Below are positions 8,180 to 15,773 of a stretch of DNA of 39,536 nt, in pieces. Location of the stretch: the NCBI GenBank assembly GCA_017469935.1, contig JAFUFL010000067.1, positions 1-39,536 on the forward strand, written 5' to 3'. Made by a program: the position numbers and the translations under genes. This stretch comes from Lachnospiraceae bacterium. Its GTDB lineage: Bacteria; Bacillota; Clostridia; Lachnospirales; Lachnospiraceae. The notes beneath the pieces were generated by a model. That model saw only the letters and a program-made list of their open reading frames with translations, made no database searches and was not told the origin of the DNA. How positions within the stretch are numbered: position 1 is the first letter of the stretch; each line of letters opens with the position of its first letter.

Positions 8180-9481
8180 TTACGCAAATGCTTTTTCAAA
8201 TGCCTGCTCAAGATCCTCGATCAGGTCCTCTGCATCCTCAAGTCCTATTGAAAGCCTGATGATATTTCCCGGAATGTCTGCCAGTTTGTGGTATTCCGGC
8301 TCCAGTTCACTGTGCGTGTTCTCGGGAGGGTTTGTGATCAGTGATCTCACATCGCCGATATTTACATGATACGAAAAGTTTTTGAGCGACTTAATAAAGA
8401 TTCCTTCCTGTTCTCTCGTCCCCTTAAAGCCAAAGGACAGAAGCGCTCCGGGACCGATCTTATAATCTCTTTCTGCCAGGGCTCTGTATTTGCTTCCTTT
8501 GGCGTAGGGATACCTGACATATTCAACTTCCTCCCGGCTTTCCAGAAATTCCACGATCTTTCTTGTGGTCACCACTTTTTTGTCAAGTCGGACCGGCAGT
8601 GTGGATAAACCCTGAAGGACAAGGAATGACTCAAACGAGCCGAGTGCTCCGCCAAAAAATTCAGCAAAGAAGATCTTAAGCGATGCAATAACCGGCGCGC
8701 CGGGAATAAATTCGATCGGACTTCGCCTGTTATCCTGCAGGTCTCTCATCTTCCATTCTTTTTCATAAAACTGAGGGAAGCGTTTCTCGTCATAAGGGAA
8801 GTCCCCCTTTTCAACCACCAGTCCGGCAATTACGTTCCCATGGCCGTTGATTTCTTTTGTGGCGGAGTAGACCGTAATATCCGCGCCATGCTCAAACGGT
8901 CTGTACAGATACGGGGTAGCCACTGTATTGTCGACGACAACCGGTATGCCGTGGCGATGTGCCGCTTCCGCGATTGCATCGATATCATAGAGTTCTATAT
9001 TGGGATTGCTGATCGACTCCAGATAAATCGCCTTGGTATTTTCATCGATCAGGGCCTCATATGCTTCCGGGTTATCCCTGTCCTCGACAAACTTTGTAGT
9101 GATTCCGTATTTGGGGAGGAATTTTATAAGGGAGAGCATTGCCGCGCCGTACAGCGAGGATCCGGAAACGATATTTCCTCCCCCCTGGCCGAGAAGCATA
9201 AGCGTATAGGTAATTGCCGCCATACCCGACGAAAGAGCGACGGCAGCCTTTCCTCCTTCAAGCTCGGCGATCCTGGCTTCCAGTATACCGGCCGTCGGAT
9301 TCCCGACTCGGGAATAGATACCGCCTGCCTCTGCTCCCGTCCAAAGCCTGCGGGTTCTGTCGATATCCTGCAGATCGAACGATGCTGTCTGATAAATGGG
9401 CGGATTTACGGAATTAAAATGTTCCGATGAATCATATCCCGCTCTTATTGCTTTTGCGCTGAAACTGATTTCTCTTGACAT
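8180..9481 (-). CDS. O-acetylhomoserine sulfhydrylase-like PLP enzyme (Cys/Met family)
   Basis: The 433-aa protein belongs to the Cys/Met-metabolism PLP family (fold type I) and has the length typical of MetY. It shows YSRVGNPT (56-63), the PLP phosphate loop SSGMAA (84-89), VVVDNT with Asp184, and PLP lysine Lys209 in YSATKEINGHG, where the usual context is HSxTKxxxGHG. MetY enzymes swap the acetyl group of O-acetylhomoserine for sulfide or another thiol; relatives do gamma-elimination or thioether formation. It is the first gene of the cluster, with GGGAGG 7 nt before the ATG and a candidate LysR box upstream. A biosynthetic thioether role is as plausible as plain sulfur assimilation. Confidence 0.85.
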   Translation of the reverse strand: MSREISFSAKAIRAGYDSSEHFNSVNPPIYQTASFDLQDIDRTRRLWTGAEAGGIYSRVGNPTAGILEARIAELEGGKAAVALSSGMAAITYTLMLLGQGGGNIVSGSSLYGAAMLSLIKFLPKYGITTKFVEDRDNPEAYEALIDENTKAIYLESISNPNIELYDIDAIAEAAHRHGIPVVVDNTVATPYLYRPFEHGADITVYSATKEINGHGNVIAGLVVEKGDFPYDEKRFPQFYEKEWKMRDLQDNRRSPIEFIPGAPVIASLKIFFAEFFGGALGSFESFLVLQGLSTLPVRLDKKVVTTRKIVEFLESREEVEYVRYPYAKGSKYRALAERDYKIGPGALLSFGFKGTREQEGIFIKSLKNFSYHVNIGDVRSLITNPPENTHSELEPEYHKLADIPGNIIRLSIGLEDAEDLIEDLEQAFEKAFA

Positions 9482-9523
9482 GTTTATTCCTCCCTTTTTT
9501 TTGAATAAATCATAGCAACATTC

Positions 9524-9576
9524 CGAATATTCGAAAAATACAGCTGTCTTGTCATCAGTGATAAGTTTCTGTTATC
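9524..9576 (-). promoter_or_regulatory. Control region of the LanC-like cluster (LysR-type box)
   Basis: GATAA-N7-TTATC at 9560-9576 has the T-N11-A symmetry and ATAA/TTAT arms of a LysR-family binding site. A second palindrome, CGAATATTCG (9524-9533), lies between it and a TATGAT -10-like hexamer near 9513. The -35 region is poor, as expected for an activator-dependent promoter. Confidence 0.5.
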
Positions 9577-9594
9577 GCAAAGTATTGCCTGCAC

Positions 9595-9621
9595 AAAAAA
9601 AAGCTGTCCATAACGGACAGC
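9595..9621 (-). terminator. Intrinsic terminator of the LysR gene
   Basis: GCTGTCC/GGACAGC (9603-9609, 9615-9621) with a 5-nt loop is followed on the minus strand by a run of eight T. It lies about 20 bp past the LysR stop and isolates the regulator from the cluster downstream. Confidence 0.85.
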
Positions 9622-9640
9622 CAAAATACAGATCGCTTAT

Positions 9641-10546
9641 TTAAATCTCTTTATAATCCAACAGTTTCTTCACATATGCCTCCCCGTAAACCGACAAAGA
9701 GCTTCCTTTTCTTGTGATATACCCAATGGTAAGGGGGTCCTCCTCCTTCAATTTGATCGACACAAGGCCCTGTAAGATCGCGGTATCGCCGGACAGCATC
9801 CCTGAACCTACCGAATACCCTGACAGCTCAGCGATAATCTCCATTGACGTCGCACGGTCATCTGACTTGATCATCTTGTCAAAATCATAATCCGCCATGG
9901 CTTCTTCCGTTAAGTAAAAATTACTGTCATCCGTCTGGTCAAAGGAAACACAGGGATAATCTTTCATTTCCTCAAGCGATATGGTCTTCCGGCTCGCATA
10001 TTTATGATTCTTCCAGACATATATGTATGTGTCCCGCTTCATCAGCGGAACAAAATCCAGCTGATAATCCTTAAACAACTTTCTGATCACCTGCTCACTG
10101 GACCCGGAAAAAGAAATGATTCCGACTTCACTTTTCATGGTCCGGACATCCTCAAGCACCTCTTTGGTCTTGGTCTCATGGATGGAAAACACATATTTCT
10201 CGGGATCCATCAGTTTGATCGTATCGGTGAAGGCTTTTATGGCAAAATTATAATGCTGAGTGGATACTGAAAAACGCTCCTTCCCACTGTTTTTTGACAA
10301 ATAGCGCTCTTCAAGGATTTCATACTGTGCTACGGTTTTCTTTGCATAAGAAATGAACTCCCTGCCTTCATCTGTCAGGGATATTCCTTTATTGGTGCGC
10401 TCGAATATCAGTATTCCGAGTTCTTCCTCAAGTTCATGAATACTTGAAGACAAGGCAGGCTGTGAGACATACAGCTTTTTCGCGGCGGCCCTCATCGAAG
10501 AGGATGCCGCAGTCTCCAAAACATATCTGATCTGGTTAATATTCAT
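9641..10546 (-). CDS. LysR-family transcriptional regulator
   Basis: A 301-aa LTTR. The N-terminal winged HTH is clear (MNINQIRYVLETAASSS, then AAKKLYVSQPALSSSI and ELEEELG in residues 1-50), followed by the usual linker helix and a type-2 periplasmic-binding-like effector domain to the end. The start at 10546 is fixed by GGAGGT 5 nt upstream; the longer open frame through the structured leader is not coding-like. It is transcribed in the same direction as the LanC-like cluster and just upstream of it, separated by its own terminator, so it is the likely activator. The effector is unknown; LTTRs next to MetY/CysK-like genes often sense O-acetylserine-type metabolites. Confidence 0.9.
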   Translation of the reverse strand: MNINQIRYVLETAASSSMRAAAKKLYVSQPALSSSIHELEEELGILIFERTNKGISLTDEGREFISYAKKTVAQYEILEERYLSKNSGKERFSVSTQHYNFAIKAFTDTIKLMDPEKYVFSIHETKTKEVLEDVRTMKSEVGIISFSGSSEQVIRKLFKDYQLDFVPLMKRDTYIYVWKNHKYASRKTISLEEMKDYPCVSFDQTDDSNFYLTEEAMADYDFDKMIKSDDRATSMEIIAELSGYSVGSGMLSGDTAILQGLVSIKLKEEDPLTIGYITRKGSSLSVYGEAYVKKLLDYKEI

Positions 10547-10744
10547 TTTTACCTCCATGTCGAAGCGCTTTGCGCTGAGACACGCGAGGAGAATTTCGCG
10601 AAGGCGAATTCTCCGATGCGATCTCACAAGGTTTGCGGCGCTTCGACGCAAACCTTGCGAGTGAAAAATCAGCTCATCAGAGTGATTTTTCACTCTTACA
10701 ACCTCGACATTTGCGGCGATGCGTTCACTTATCATTCCATTATA
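10547..10744 (-). promoter_or_regulatory. Structured 5' leader of the LysR gene (three hairpins)
   Basis: A TATAAT hexamer (minus strand, 10739-10744) suggests a start near 10732, giving a leader of about 185 nt. It contains three consecutive stems: 13-bp perfect 10659-10671/10683-10695, 11-bp perfect 10627-10637/10647-10657, and a 11-bp stem with one bulge 10588-10599/10604-10614. The loop of the middle hairpin (10638-10647) is perfectly complementary over 10 nt to 10559-10568, just before the Shine-Dalgarno. A role in translation control is inferred. Confidence 0.5.
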
Positions 10745-10784
10745 TTGTGATACAACCATACCATATTTCGTGATGCATTGGCTA

Positions 10785-10812
10785 TTGACAAATCTCCGCA
10801 TCCGCCTATAAT
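10785..10812 (+). promoter_or_regulatory. Consensus sigma-A promoter for carA
   Basis: TTGACA (10785-10790), a 16-nt spacer and TATAAT (10807-10812) match the housekeeping consensus fully. Transcription should begin near 10819-10821, leaving an approximately 270-nt leader before carA. Confidence 0.8.
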
Positions 10813-10839
10813 TTTTACAAATGAAATATCGTAATTCTC

Positions 10840-10894
10840 AAGGCGCAATGACGTGCCGGAGCTCAAATGCTTCGGGGGTCATTGCGCCTTTTTT
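10840..10894 (+). terminator. Promoter-proximal terminator/attenuator in the carA leader
   Basis: A perfect 13-bp stem, AAGGCGCAATGAC/GTCATTGCGCCTT (10840-10852, 10878-10890), is followed by six T. It forms only about 20 nt after the predicted start, so most transcripts would end here unless readthrough is controlled. No plus-strand gene upstream needs a terminator. Confidence 0.7.
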
Positions 10895-11069
10895 GCGCGT
10901 AAGCAATGAGCCATGCGCAGACAGGATGGCGAACAGACAGCGAGAGCTTGCTCTCAGATGGCTGTTCGTCAGACTGGGTGCATACGGCGAACGCCGCGAC
11001 AGTCACGAGCCGTGAAACGGCTTATGACCTGTCGGCATGGCTCAATGCGGCATGGCTCATTGCCCGCGC
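10895..11069 (+). promoter_or_regulatory. Structured leader element before carA (copy 1)
   Basis: The element is closed by a 14-bp perfect inverted repeat, GCAATGAGCCATGC (10903-10916) with 11050-11063. Inside are hairpin H1 (10931-10936/10962-10967 with inner 10942-10947/10950-10955), H2 (10985-10988/10993-10996) and H3 (10997-11002/11029-11034 with apex 11008-11013/11017-11022). The dapL leader has the same order of stems with compensatory changes. A competing 3' closing strand, GCATGGCTCAATGC, lies at 11035-11048. It could be a cis-regulatory RNA or a MITE-like repeat; ligand unknown. Confidence 0.6.
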
Positions 11070-11090
11070 AACCGGAAAGGACACCTTCCT

Positions 11091-12290
11091 ATGAAAAGAA
11101 AATGTGACCGCCAGATCATCCTCGAAGACGGAACTCACTACAGCGGCTGCGGATTCGGTGATCTGCAGGACAAGATTCTTGAGATCGTCTTCAACACCTC
11201 CATGGCCGGCTATCAGGAGATTCTCTCGGACCCCTCCTACACAGATCAGGCCGTCGTCATGACCTATCCATTGATTGGAAACTATGGCATGGCCGACGAG
11301 GACTATGAGACGGATCGACCCACGATCGGTGCGCTGATCGTGCACGAATACAATGATGAACCGTCTAATTTCAGAAGTACGGCTTCTCTGGGAGACGTCA
11401 TGAAAAAGCACGGAATTGCCGGCATCAGCGGCGTAGATACCCGAAAGCTGAACCGCTCGATCCGGGACTTCGGAACAAGGAAATGTCTGATCACGGACAT
11501 CGGGACGCCGCTCGAAGAGGGACTGAAGAAACTGCGAAACTTTTCAGCGCCTGTGGACGCCGTATCGAGGGTCGGCAGTAAGGAGATTTGGAGCTCTCCT
11601 GCATGTAATGTGCAGACGGATGGCATGACCGGGCCGGTGACGGTCCCGGCAGCAGAAGACGCGGCTGCACCTGCGCAGACGCCCTCTCCCGCTCCCTTCC
11701 ACGTCGTCCTCATCGACTGCGGCATGAAGAAAAACATCCTCCGTTCCCTGAACCGACGCGGCTGCGACGTGACGGTCGTCCCCTGGAACACGACCTCTGA
11801 GGTAGTTTGTTCTCTCAAGCCGGACGGCGTCCTCATCTCCAACGGCCCCGGCGATCCCACCGATGTGCCCGAGACGATAGAGACAGTGCGTGCTCTGCGC
11901 GGAATCTGCCCCATCTTCGGCATCTGCCTGGGTCACCAGATCCTGTCCCTCGCCTATGGGGCCAGGACCTACAAGCTCAAATTCGGCCATCGCGGCGGAA
12001 ATCATCCCGTCAGGGACCTGCAGTCCGGGCGCATCGAAATTACTTCGCAGAACCACTCTTACGCGGTGGACGTGAAGTCCCTGGCGCAGACCGGGCTTGA
12101 AGTGACGCATGTCAATATTTTGGACGGGACGATTGAGGGCATCAAATGCGGGAAAGATAACGCATTCAGTGTCCAGTACCACCCGGAGAGCACGCCGGGA
12201 CCGCAGGACAGCGCGTATCTGTTTGACCGGTTTATTGCGCTGATGCGGGCGGCAAGAGACAAGGAGGTATCCAATGCCCAAGCGAACTGA
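11091..12290 (+). CDS. carA: Carbamoyl phosphate synthase small (glutaminase) subunit
   Basis: The 399-aa CarA hydrolyses glutamine and channels ammonia to CarB for arginine and pyrimidine synthesis. The N-terminal domain has VFNTSMAGYQEILSDPSY (33-50) and GISGVDTR (111-118). The class I amidotransferase domain has the nucleophile Cys279 in GICLGH and His364/Glu366 in YHPEST. The linker between domains (about 178-203) is Ala/Pro-rich and longer than I expect. The start at 11091 has AAAGGA upstream; in-frame ATGs further up fall in the structured leader. A TTSEVVC segment (235-240) is encoded by a degenerate copy of the local GACCTC repeat but keeps normal family length. carB overlaps by 17 bp. 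Confidence 0.95.
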   Translation: MKRKCDRQIILEDGTHYSGCGFGDLQDKILEIVFNTSMAGYQEILSDPSYTDQAVVMTYPLIGNYGMADEDYETDRPTIGALIVHEYNDEPSNFRSTASLGDVMKKHGIAGISGVDTRKLNRSIRDFGTRKCLITDIGTPLEEGLKKLRNFSAPVDAVSRVGSKEIWSSPACNVQTDGMTGPVTVPAAEDAAAPAQTPSPAPFHVVLIDCGMKKNILRSLNRRGCDVTVVPWNTTSEVVCSLKPDGVLISNGPGDPTDVPETIETVRALRGICPIFGICLGHQILSLAYGARTYKLKFGHRGGNHPVRDLQSGRIEITSQNHSYAVDVKSLAQTGLEVTHVNILDGTIEGIKCGKDNAFSVQYHPESTPGPQDSAYLFDRFIALMRAARDKEVSNAQAN

Positions 12291-15200
12291 TATCCACAAG
12301 ATTCTCGTCATCGGCTCCGGTCCCATTGTGATCGGGCAGGCGGCCGAGTTTGACTACGCCGGGACCCAGGCCTGCCTGGCGCTCAAGGAGGAGGGCTATG
12401 AGGTCGTCCTGTGCAATTCCAACCCCGCGACCATCATGACCGACACGTCGATCGCGGACAAAGTCTACATGGAACCTCTGACTCTGGAATACATTGCCAA
12501 AATAGTGCGCAAAGAGAGGCCGGACGCTATTTTGCCGGGGATTGGCGGGCAGACGGGGCTCAATCTGGCCATGCAGCTGGAGAAGAAGGGGATCCTGGCG
12601 GAGTGCCGGACGGAGCTTCTGGGCACCAAAAGCCGCTCCATCGAGCAGGCGGAGGACCGCGAGCTGTTCAAGGAGCTGTGCCTGCGGCTGGGAGAGCCGG
12701 TGCTGCCCTCGGAGATCGCCTGTTCCATGGAAGAAGGCCTTAAGGCGGCGCGCGACATCGGATATCCGGTCGTCCTTCGGCCCGCTTTCACGCTCGGCGG
12801 CACGGGCGGCGGCTTTGCGGACAACGAGAAGGAATTTCTTTCCATCATGAAGAACGCCCTCGCGCTCTCCCCGGTCCGCCAGGTCCTGATCGAGAAGAGC
12901 GTCAAGGGCTACAAAGAGATCGAGTATGAGGTGATGCGCGATCGAAACGACACCGCCATCACCATCTGCAACATGGAAAACCTGGATCCCGTGGGCATTC
13001 ACACCGGGGATTCTATTGTCGTGTGTCCGTCGCAGACGCTCACCAATAAGGAGTATCACATGCTGCGCGACAGCGCGCTGAAGGTGATCCGCGCCCTTGA
13101 GATCGAGGGCGGCTGCAATGTCCAGTTCGCGCTGGATCCCGGCTCCTTCCAATACTACCTGATCGAGGTCAATCCGCGCGTCTCCCGCTCGTCGGCGCTG
13201 GCATCCAAGGCGAGCGGCTACCCCATCGCCCGCGTCTCCGCCAAGATCGGGGTCGGCATGACTCTCGACGAAATTCCGCTGGCCAATACGCCGGCCGCTT
13301 TTGAGCCGGCCCTCGACTACGTCGTCACCAAGATGCCGCGCTTTCCCTTTGACAAATTCACGGAGGCCGACAACTCTCTCTCCACCCAGATGAAGGCGAC
13401 CGGCGAAGTCATGAGCATAGGCCGCACACTGGAGGAGAGCCTTCTCAAGGCGGTCCGCTCTCTCGAGACGGGGCACTTCCATCTGCACGATCCGAAGTTT
13501 GATCAGCTGACTGCCTCAGAGCTGCTTATGTATATTCGCACCGGCACGGATGATCGGATTTTTGCCATCACGGAGCTGATGCGCCGGGAGCAGGAAAAAT
13601 CGACCTCCGGGGAAAAATCGACCTCTGGGGTATCGTGTTCGACCTCCGGGGTTTCTTGTGCGACCTCCGGGGTATCGCGTTCCGGCGATGTACAACCGAC
13701 CTCCGCGGTATCGTATCCCCTTCTCGAGGAATCAATCCGCCGTCAGAGCGGCATCGACCCCTTCTTCCTGCGTGCCATCCGCCGCATTGTGGAAGAAGAG
13801 AAAGCGCTCTTCGCTGCTCCCGGCGACCTGGAGGAACTGTGCGAGGCCAAGAGAATGGGCTTCTCGGACCGGGAAATCGGTGTTCTGTGGGGGCTCTCCG
13901 AGGAGGCGGTCTTTGCTCTGCGGTCAAAAAACAGAATCATGCCGGTCTACAAGATGATCGACACCTGCGCCTCAGAGTTTGAAAGTTATGTTCCTTATTT
14001 TTACTCGACCTACGAGACTGGGCGTTTCGAAGCTGCAGATTACAACGATACCCCAGAGGTCGCAGTTCCCCCTCAGCAAGAGACCTCCGGGGTAGTCTGC
14101 ACCTCTGGGGTAGTCTGCGCTCTGGAAGTCGAAAACGAAGTCCGCCTCTCCGCCAAAAAGAAAGTGATCGTTCTCGGCGCCGGCCCCATCCGCATCGGCC
14201 AGGGCGTGGAATTCGACTATTCCACCGTGCACGCCGTACAGACGATCCAAAAGGCGGGTTACGAGGCGATCATCATCAACAACAATCCGGAAACCGTTTC
14301 TACCGACTATACTTGCTCGGACAAGCTCTATTTTGAACCGCTCTGCGTGGAAGACGTGATGAACGTGATCGAGATGGAAAAGCCCGACGGCGTCATCGTA
14401 ACGCTCGGAGGTCAGACGGCGATCAATCTGGCGGATCCGCTTCACGCCCGAAGGGTCAAAATCATCGGCACAGACTGTGAAGCCATCGACAAAGCGGAGA
14501 ACCGGGAACTGTTCGAGAAACTCCTGGAGACGCTGGGAATCCCGCAGCCTAAGGGATGTGCCGTCACTTCCGCCGCAGAAGGGCTCGCCGCCGCGGAAAA
14601 GATAGGCTATCCGGTGCTGGTCCGCCCCAGCTTCGTTCTGGGCGGCCGCGCCATGCAGATCGTCGCCAAGGAGTCTGACCTGCGTGAATATCTTGGGACC
14701 GCGGAGCCCATCGATGAGAGCAGGCCGGTGCTCGTGGACCACTATATACGAGGCAAAGAAGTGGAAGTAGACGCCGTGTGCGACGGCGAGATGGTCTTTG
14801 TCCCGGGCATTATGGAGCTGGTCGAGAGGACCGGCGTTCACTCGGGCGACTCGATCAGTGTCTATCCTCCTTACAGCCTCTCGGCGAACGTCAAAAAGAC
14901 GATTCTCGACTACACGGAGAGACTGGGCATAGGCATCGGGATCCGCGGACTCTTCAACATACAGTTCATCGTCGATGAGAGGGAGAATGTCTACATCATC
15001 GAGGTCAATCCCCGCTCCTCCCGGACGGTTCCGTTTCTCTCCAAGGCAACGGGTTACAGCCTTGCCGACATCGCCACGCTTGTCAGTCTCGGCATCACTT
15101 TGAAAGGTCAGGGGCTCATCGTGCGTTATCCCGCCGAAAAGGCCCGCTATTACGTCAAAGTTCCCGCCTTTTCCTTCTCCAAACTGCGCGGCATGGACGC

Positions 15201-15696
15201 CTATCTCTCACCGGAGATGAAATCCACGGGCGAGGCCATCGGCTATGACAGTAAGCTCCACCGCGCCGTCTACAAGGCCATGATCGCTTCCGGCATGACG
15301 CTGCGCAATTACGGCACTGTCCTTGTCAGTGTCGCCGACGAGGACAAAACAGAGACCATCCCTCTCGTTCGCCGCTTCTACGATATGGGCTTCAACATCG
15401 AGGCCACCACGCTGACCGCCGAATATCTGCGCGAAGCCGGGATCCGCACCAGAGTCCTCCACAAGCCCAGTGAGCACAGCGAGGAGATGCTGGACTCCAT
15501 CCGCGCCGGCTATGTCAGCTACGTGATCAACACGCGCGCCGTTCTCTCCGGCGTCCACTACGGAGACGGCGTCGCCCTGCGCAGTGTCGCCGCGCAGAAT
15601 AACGTTGTCATGCTCACCTCCTTGGACACTGTGCGCATGCTGCTGGATGTGCTGGAGGAAGTCACTATGGGAATCTCGACGATCGATGCGGAATGA
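12274..15696 (+). CDS. carB: Carbamoyl phosphate synthase large subunit
   Basis: The 1140-aa CarB makes carbamoyl phosphate from bicarbonate, ammonia and two ATP. Both homologous ATP-grasp halves are present: the first begins with KILVIGSGPIVIGQAAEFDY (residue 9), the second with VIVLGAGPIRIGQGVEFDY (about 629). Each has its EVNPR(V/S)SRS-type metal motif, and an allosteric MGS domain follows at the C-terminus. The protein is about 70 residues longer than usual. The excess lies at two linkers, residues 443-480 and 592-615, both built from copies of the GACCTCYGGGGTA repeat encoding TSGV-type peptides. The catalytic cores look intact, so the enzyme is probably functional. AGGAGG precedes the ATG inside carA. 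Confidence 0.95.
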   Translation: MPKRTDIHKILVIGSGPIVIGQAAEFDYAGTQACLALKEEGYEVVLCNSNPATIMTDTSIADKVYMEPLTLEYIAKIVRKERPDAILPGIGGQTGLNLAMQLEKKGILAECRTELLGTKSRSIEQAEDRELFKELCLRLGEPVLPSEIACSMEEGLKAARDIGYPVVLRPAFTLGGTGGGFADNEKEFLSIMKNALALSPVRQVLIEKSVKGYKEIEYEVMRDRNDTAITICNMENLDPVGIHTGDSIVVCPSQTLTNKEYHMLRDSALKVIRALEIEGGCNVQFALDPGSFQYYLIEVNPRVSRSSALASKASGYPIARVSAKIGVGMTLDEIPLANTPAAFEPALDYVVTKMPRFPFDKFTEADNSLSTQMKATGEVMSIGRTLEESLLKAVRSLETGHFHLHDPKFDQLTASELLMYIRTGTDDRIFAITELMRREQEKSTSGEKSTSGVSCSTSGVSCATSGVSRSGDVQPTSAVSYPLLEESIRRQSGIDPFFLRAIRRIVEEEKALFAAPGDLEELCEAKRMGFSDREIGVLWGLSEEAVFALRSKNRIMPVYKMIDTCASEFESYVPYFYSTYETGRFEAADYNDTPEVAVPPQQETSGVVCTSGVVCALEVENEVRLSAKKKVIVLGAGPIRIGQGVEFDYSTVHAVQTIQKAGYEAIIINNNPETVSTDYTCSDKLYFEPLCVEDVMNVIEMEKPDGVIVTLGGQTAINLADPLHARRVKIIGTDCEAIDKAENRELFEKLLETLGIPQPKGCAVTSAAEGLAAAEKIGYPVLVRPSFVLGGRAMQIVAKESDLREYLGTAEPIDESRPVLVDHYIRGKEVEVDAVCDGEMVFVPGIMELVERTGVHSGDSISVYPPYSLSANVKKTILDYTERLGIGIGIRGLFNIQFIVDERENVYIIEVNPRSSRTVPFLSKATGYSLADIATLVSLGITLKGQGLIVRYPAEKARYYVKVPAFSFSKLRGMDAYLSPEMKSTGEAIGYDSKLHRAVYKAMIASGMTLRNYGTVLVSVADEDKTETIPLVRRFYDMGFNIEATTLTAEYLREAGIRTRVLHKPSEHSEEMLDSIRAGYVSYVINTRAVLSGVHYGDGVALRSVAAQNNVVMLTSLDTVRMLLDVLEEVTMGISTIDAE
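13601..13715 (+). repeat. Five-unit GACCTC repeat array inside carB
   Basis: Units begin at 13601, 13619, 13640, 13661 and 13697, with core CGACCTCYGGGGTA. Spacings are 18, 21, 21 and 36 bp, all multiples of three, so the frame is kept (TSGE, TSGV, TSGV, TSGV, TSAV). They sit in the linker after the first carbamate-synthesising half. Confidence 0.85.
14049..14118 (+). repeat. Second GACCTC repeat cluster inside carB
   Basis: It has one inverted unit (TACCCCAGAGGTCG, 14049-14062) and two direct units (from 14082 and 14100) that read GGGGTAGTCTGC at their ends. It lies in the linker before the second ATP-grasp half and keeps the frame. Confidence 0.85.
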
Positions 15697-15773
15697 TAAA
15701 TTGTATTTCTCATTGCTTGGACGGCGATATTTTGATAGTCTCATCTTATTGAATCCAGAATGTCTTTTCTCTC

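Noticed and set aside
4381-9481. Classical lanthipeptide biosynthetic cluster
   Set aside because: Only a LanC-like gene is present; no precursor peptide, dehydratase, protease or exporter is visible.
10821-11015. 64-aa ORF in the carA leader as a real gene
   Set aside because: No ribosome binding site, runs through a terminator and the structured element; kept only as a possible leaderless control ORF.
12232-13488. 418-aa minus-strand frame opposite carB
   Set aside because: His/Asp/Arg-rich composition typical of reverse-strand shadows; carB is certain here.
13601-13715. CRISPR-like tandem array
   Set aside because: Units are about 13-20 bp, spacing is short and irregular, lies inside an essential gene in frame, and no cas genes are near.
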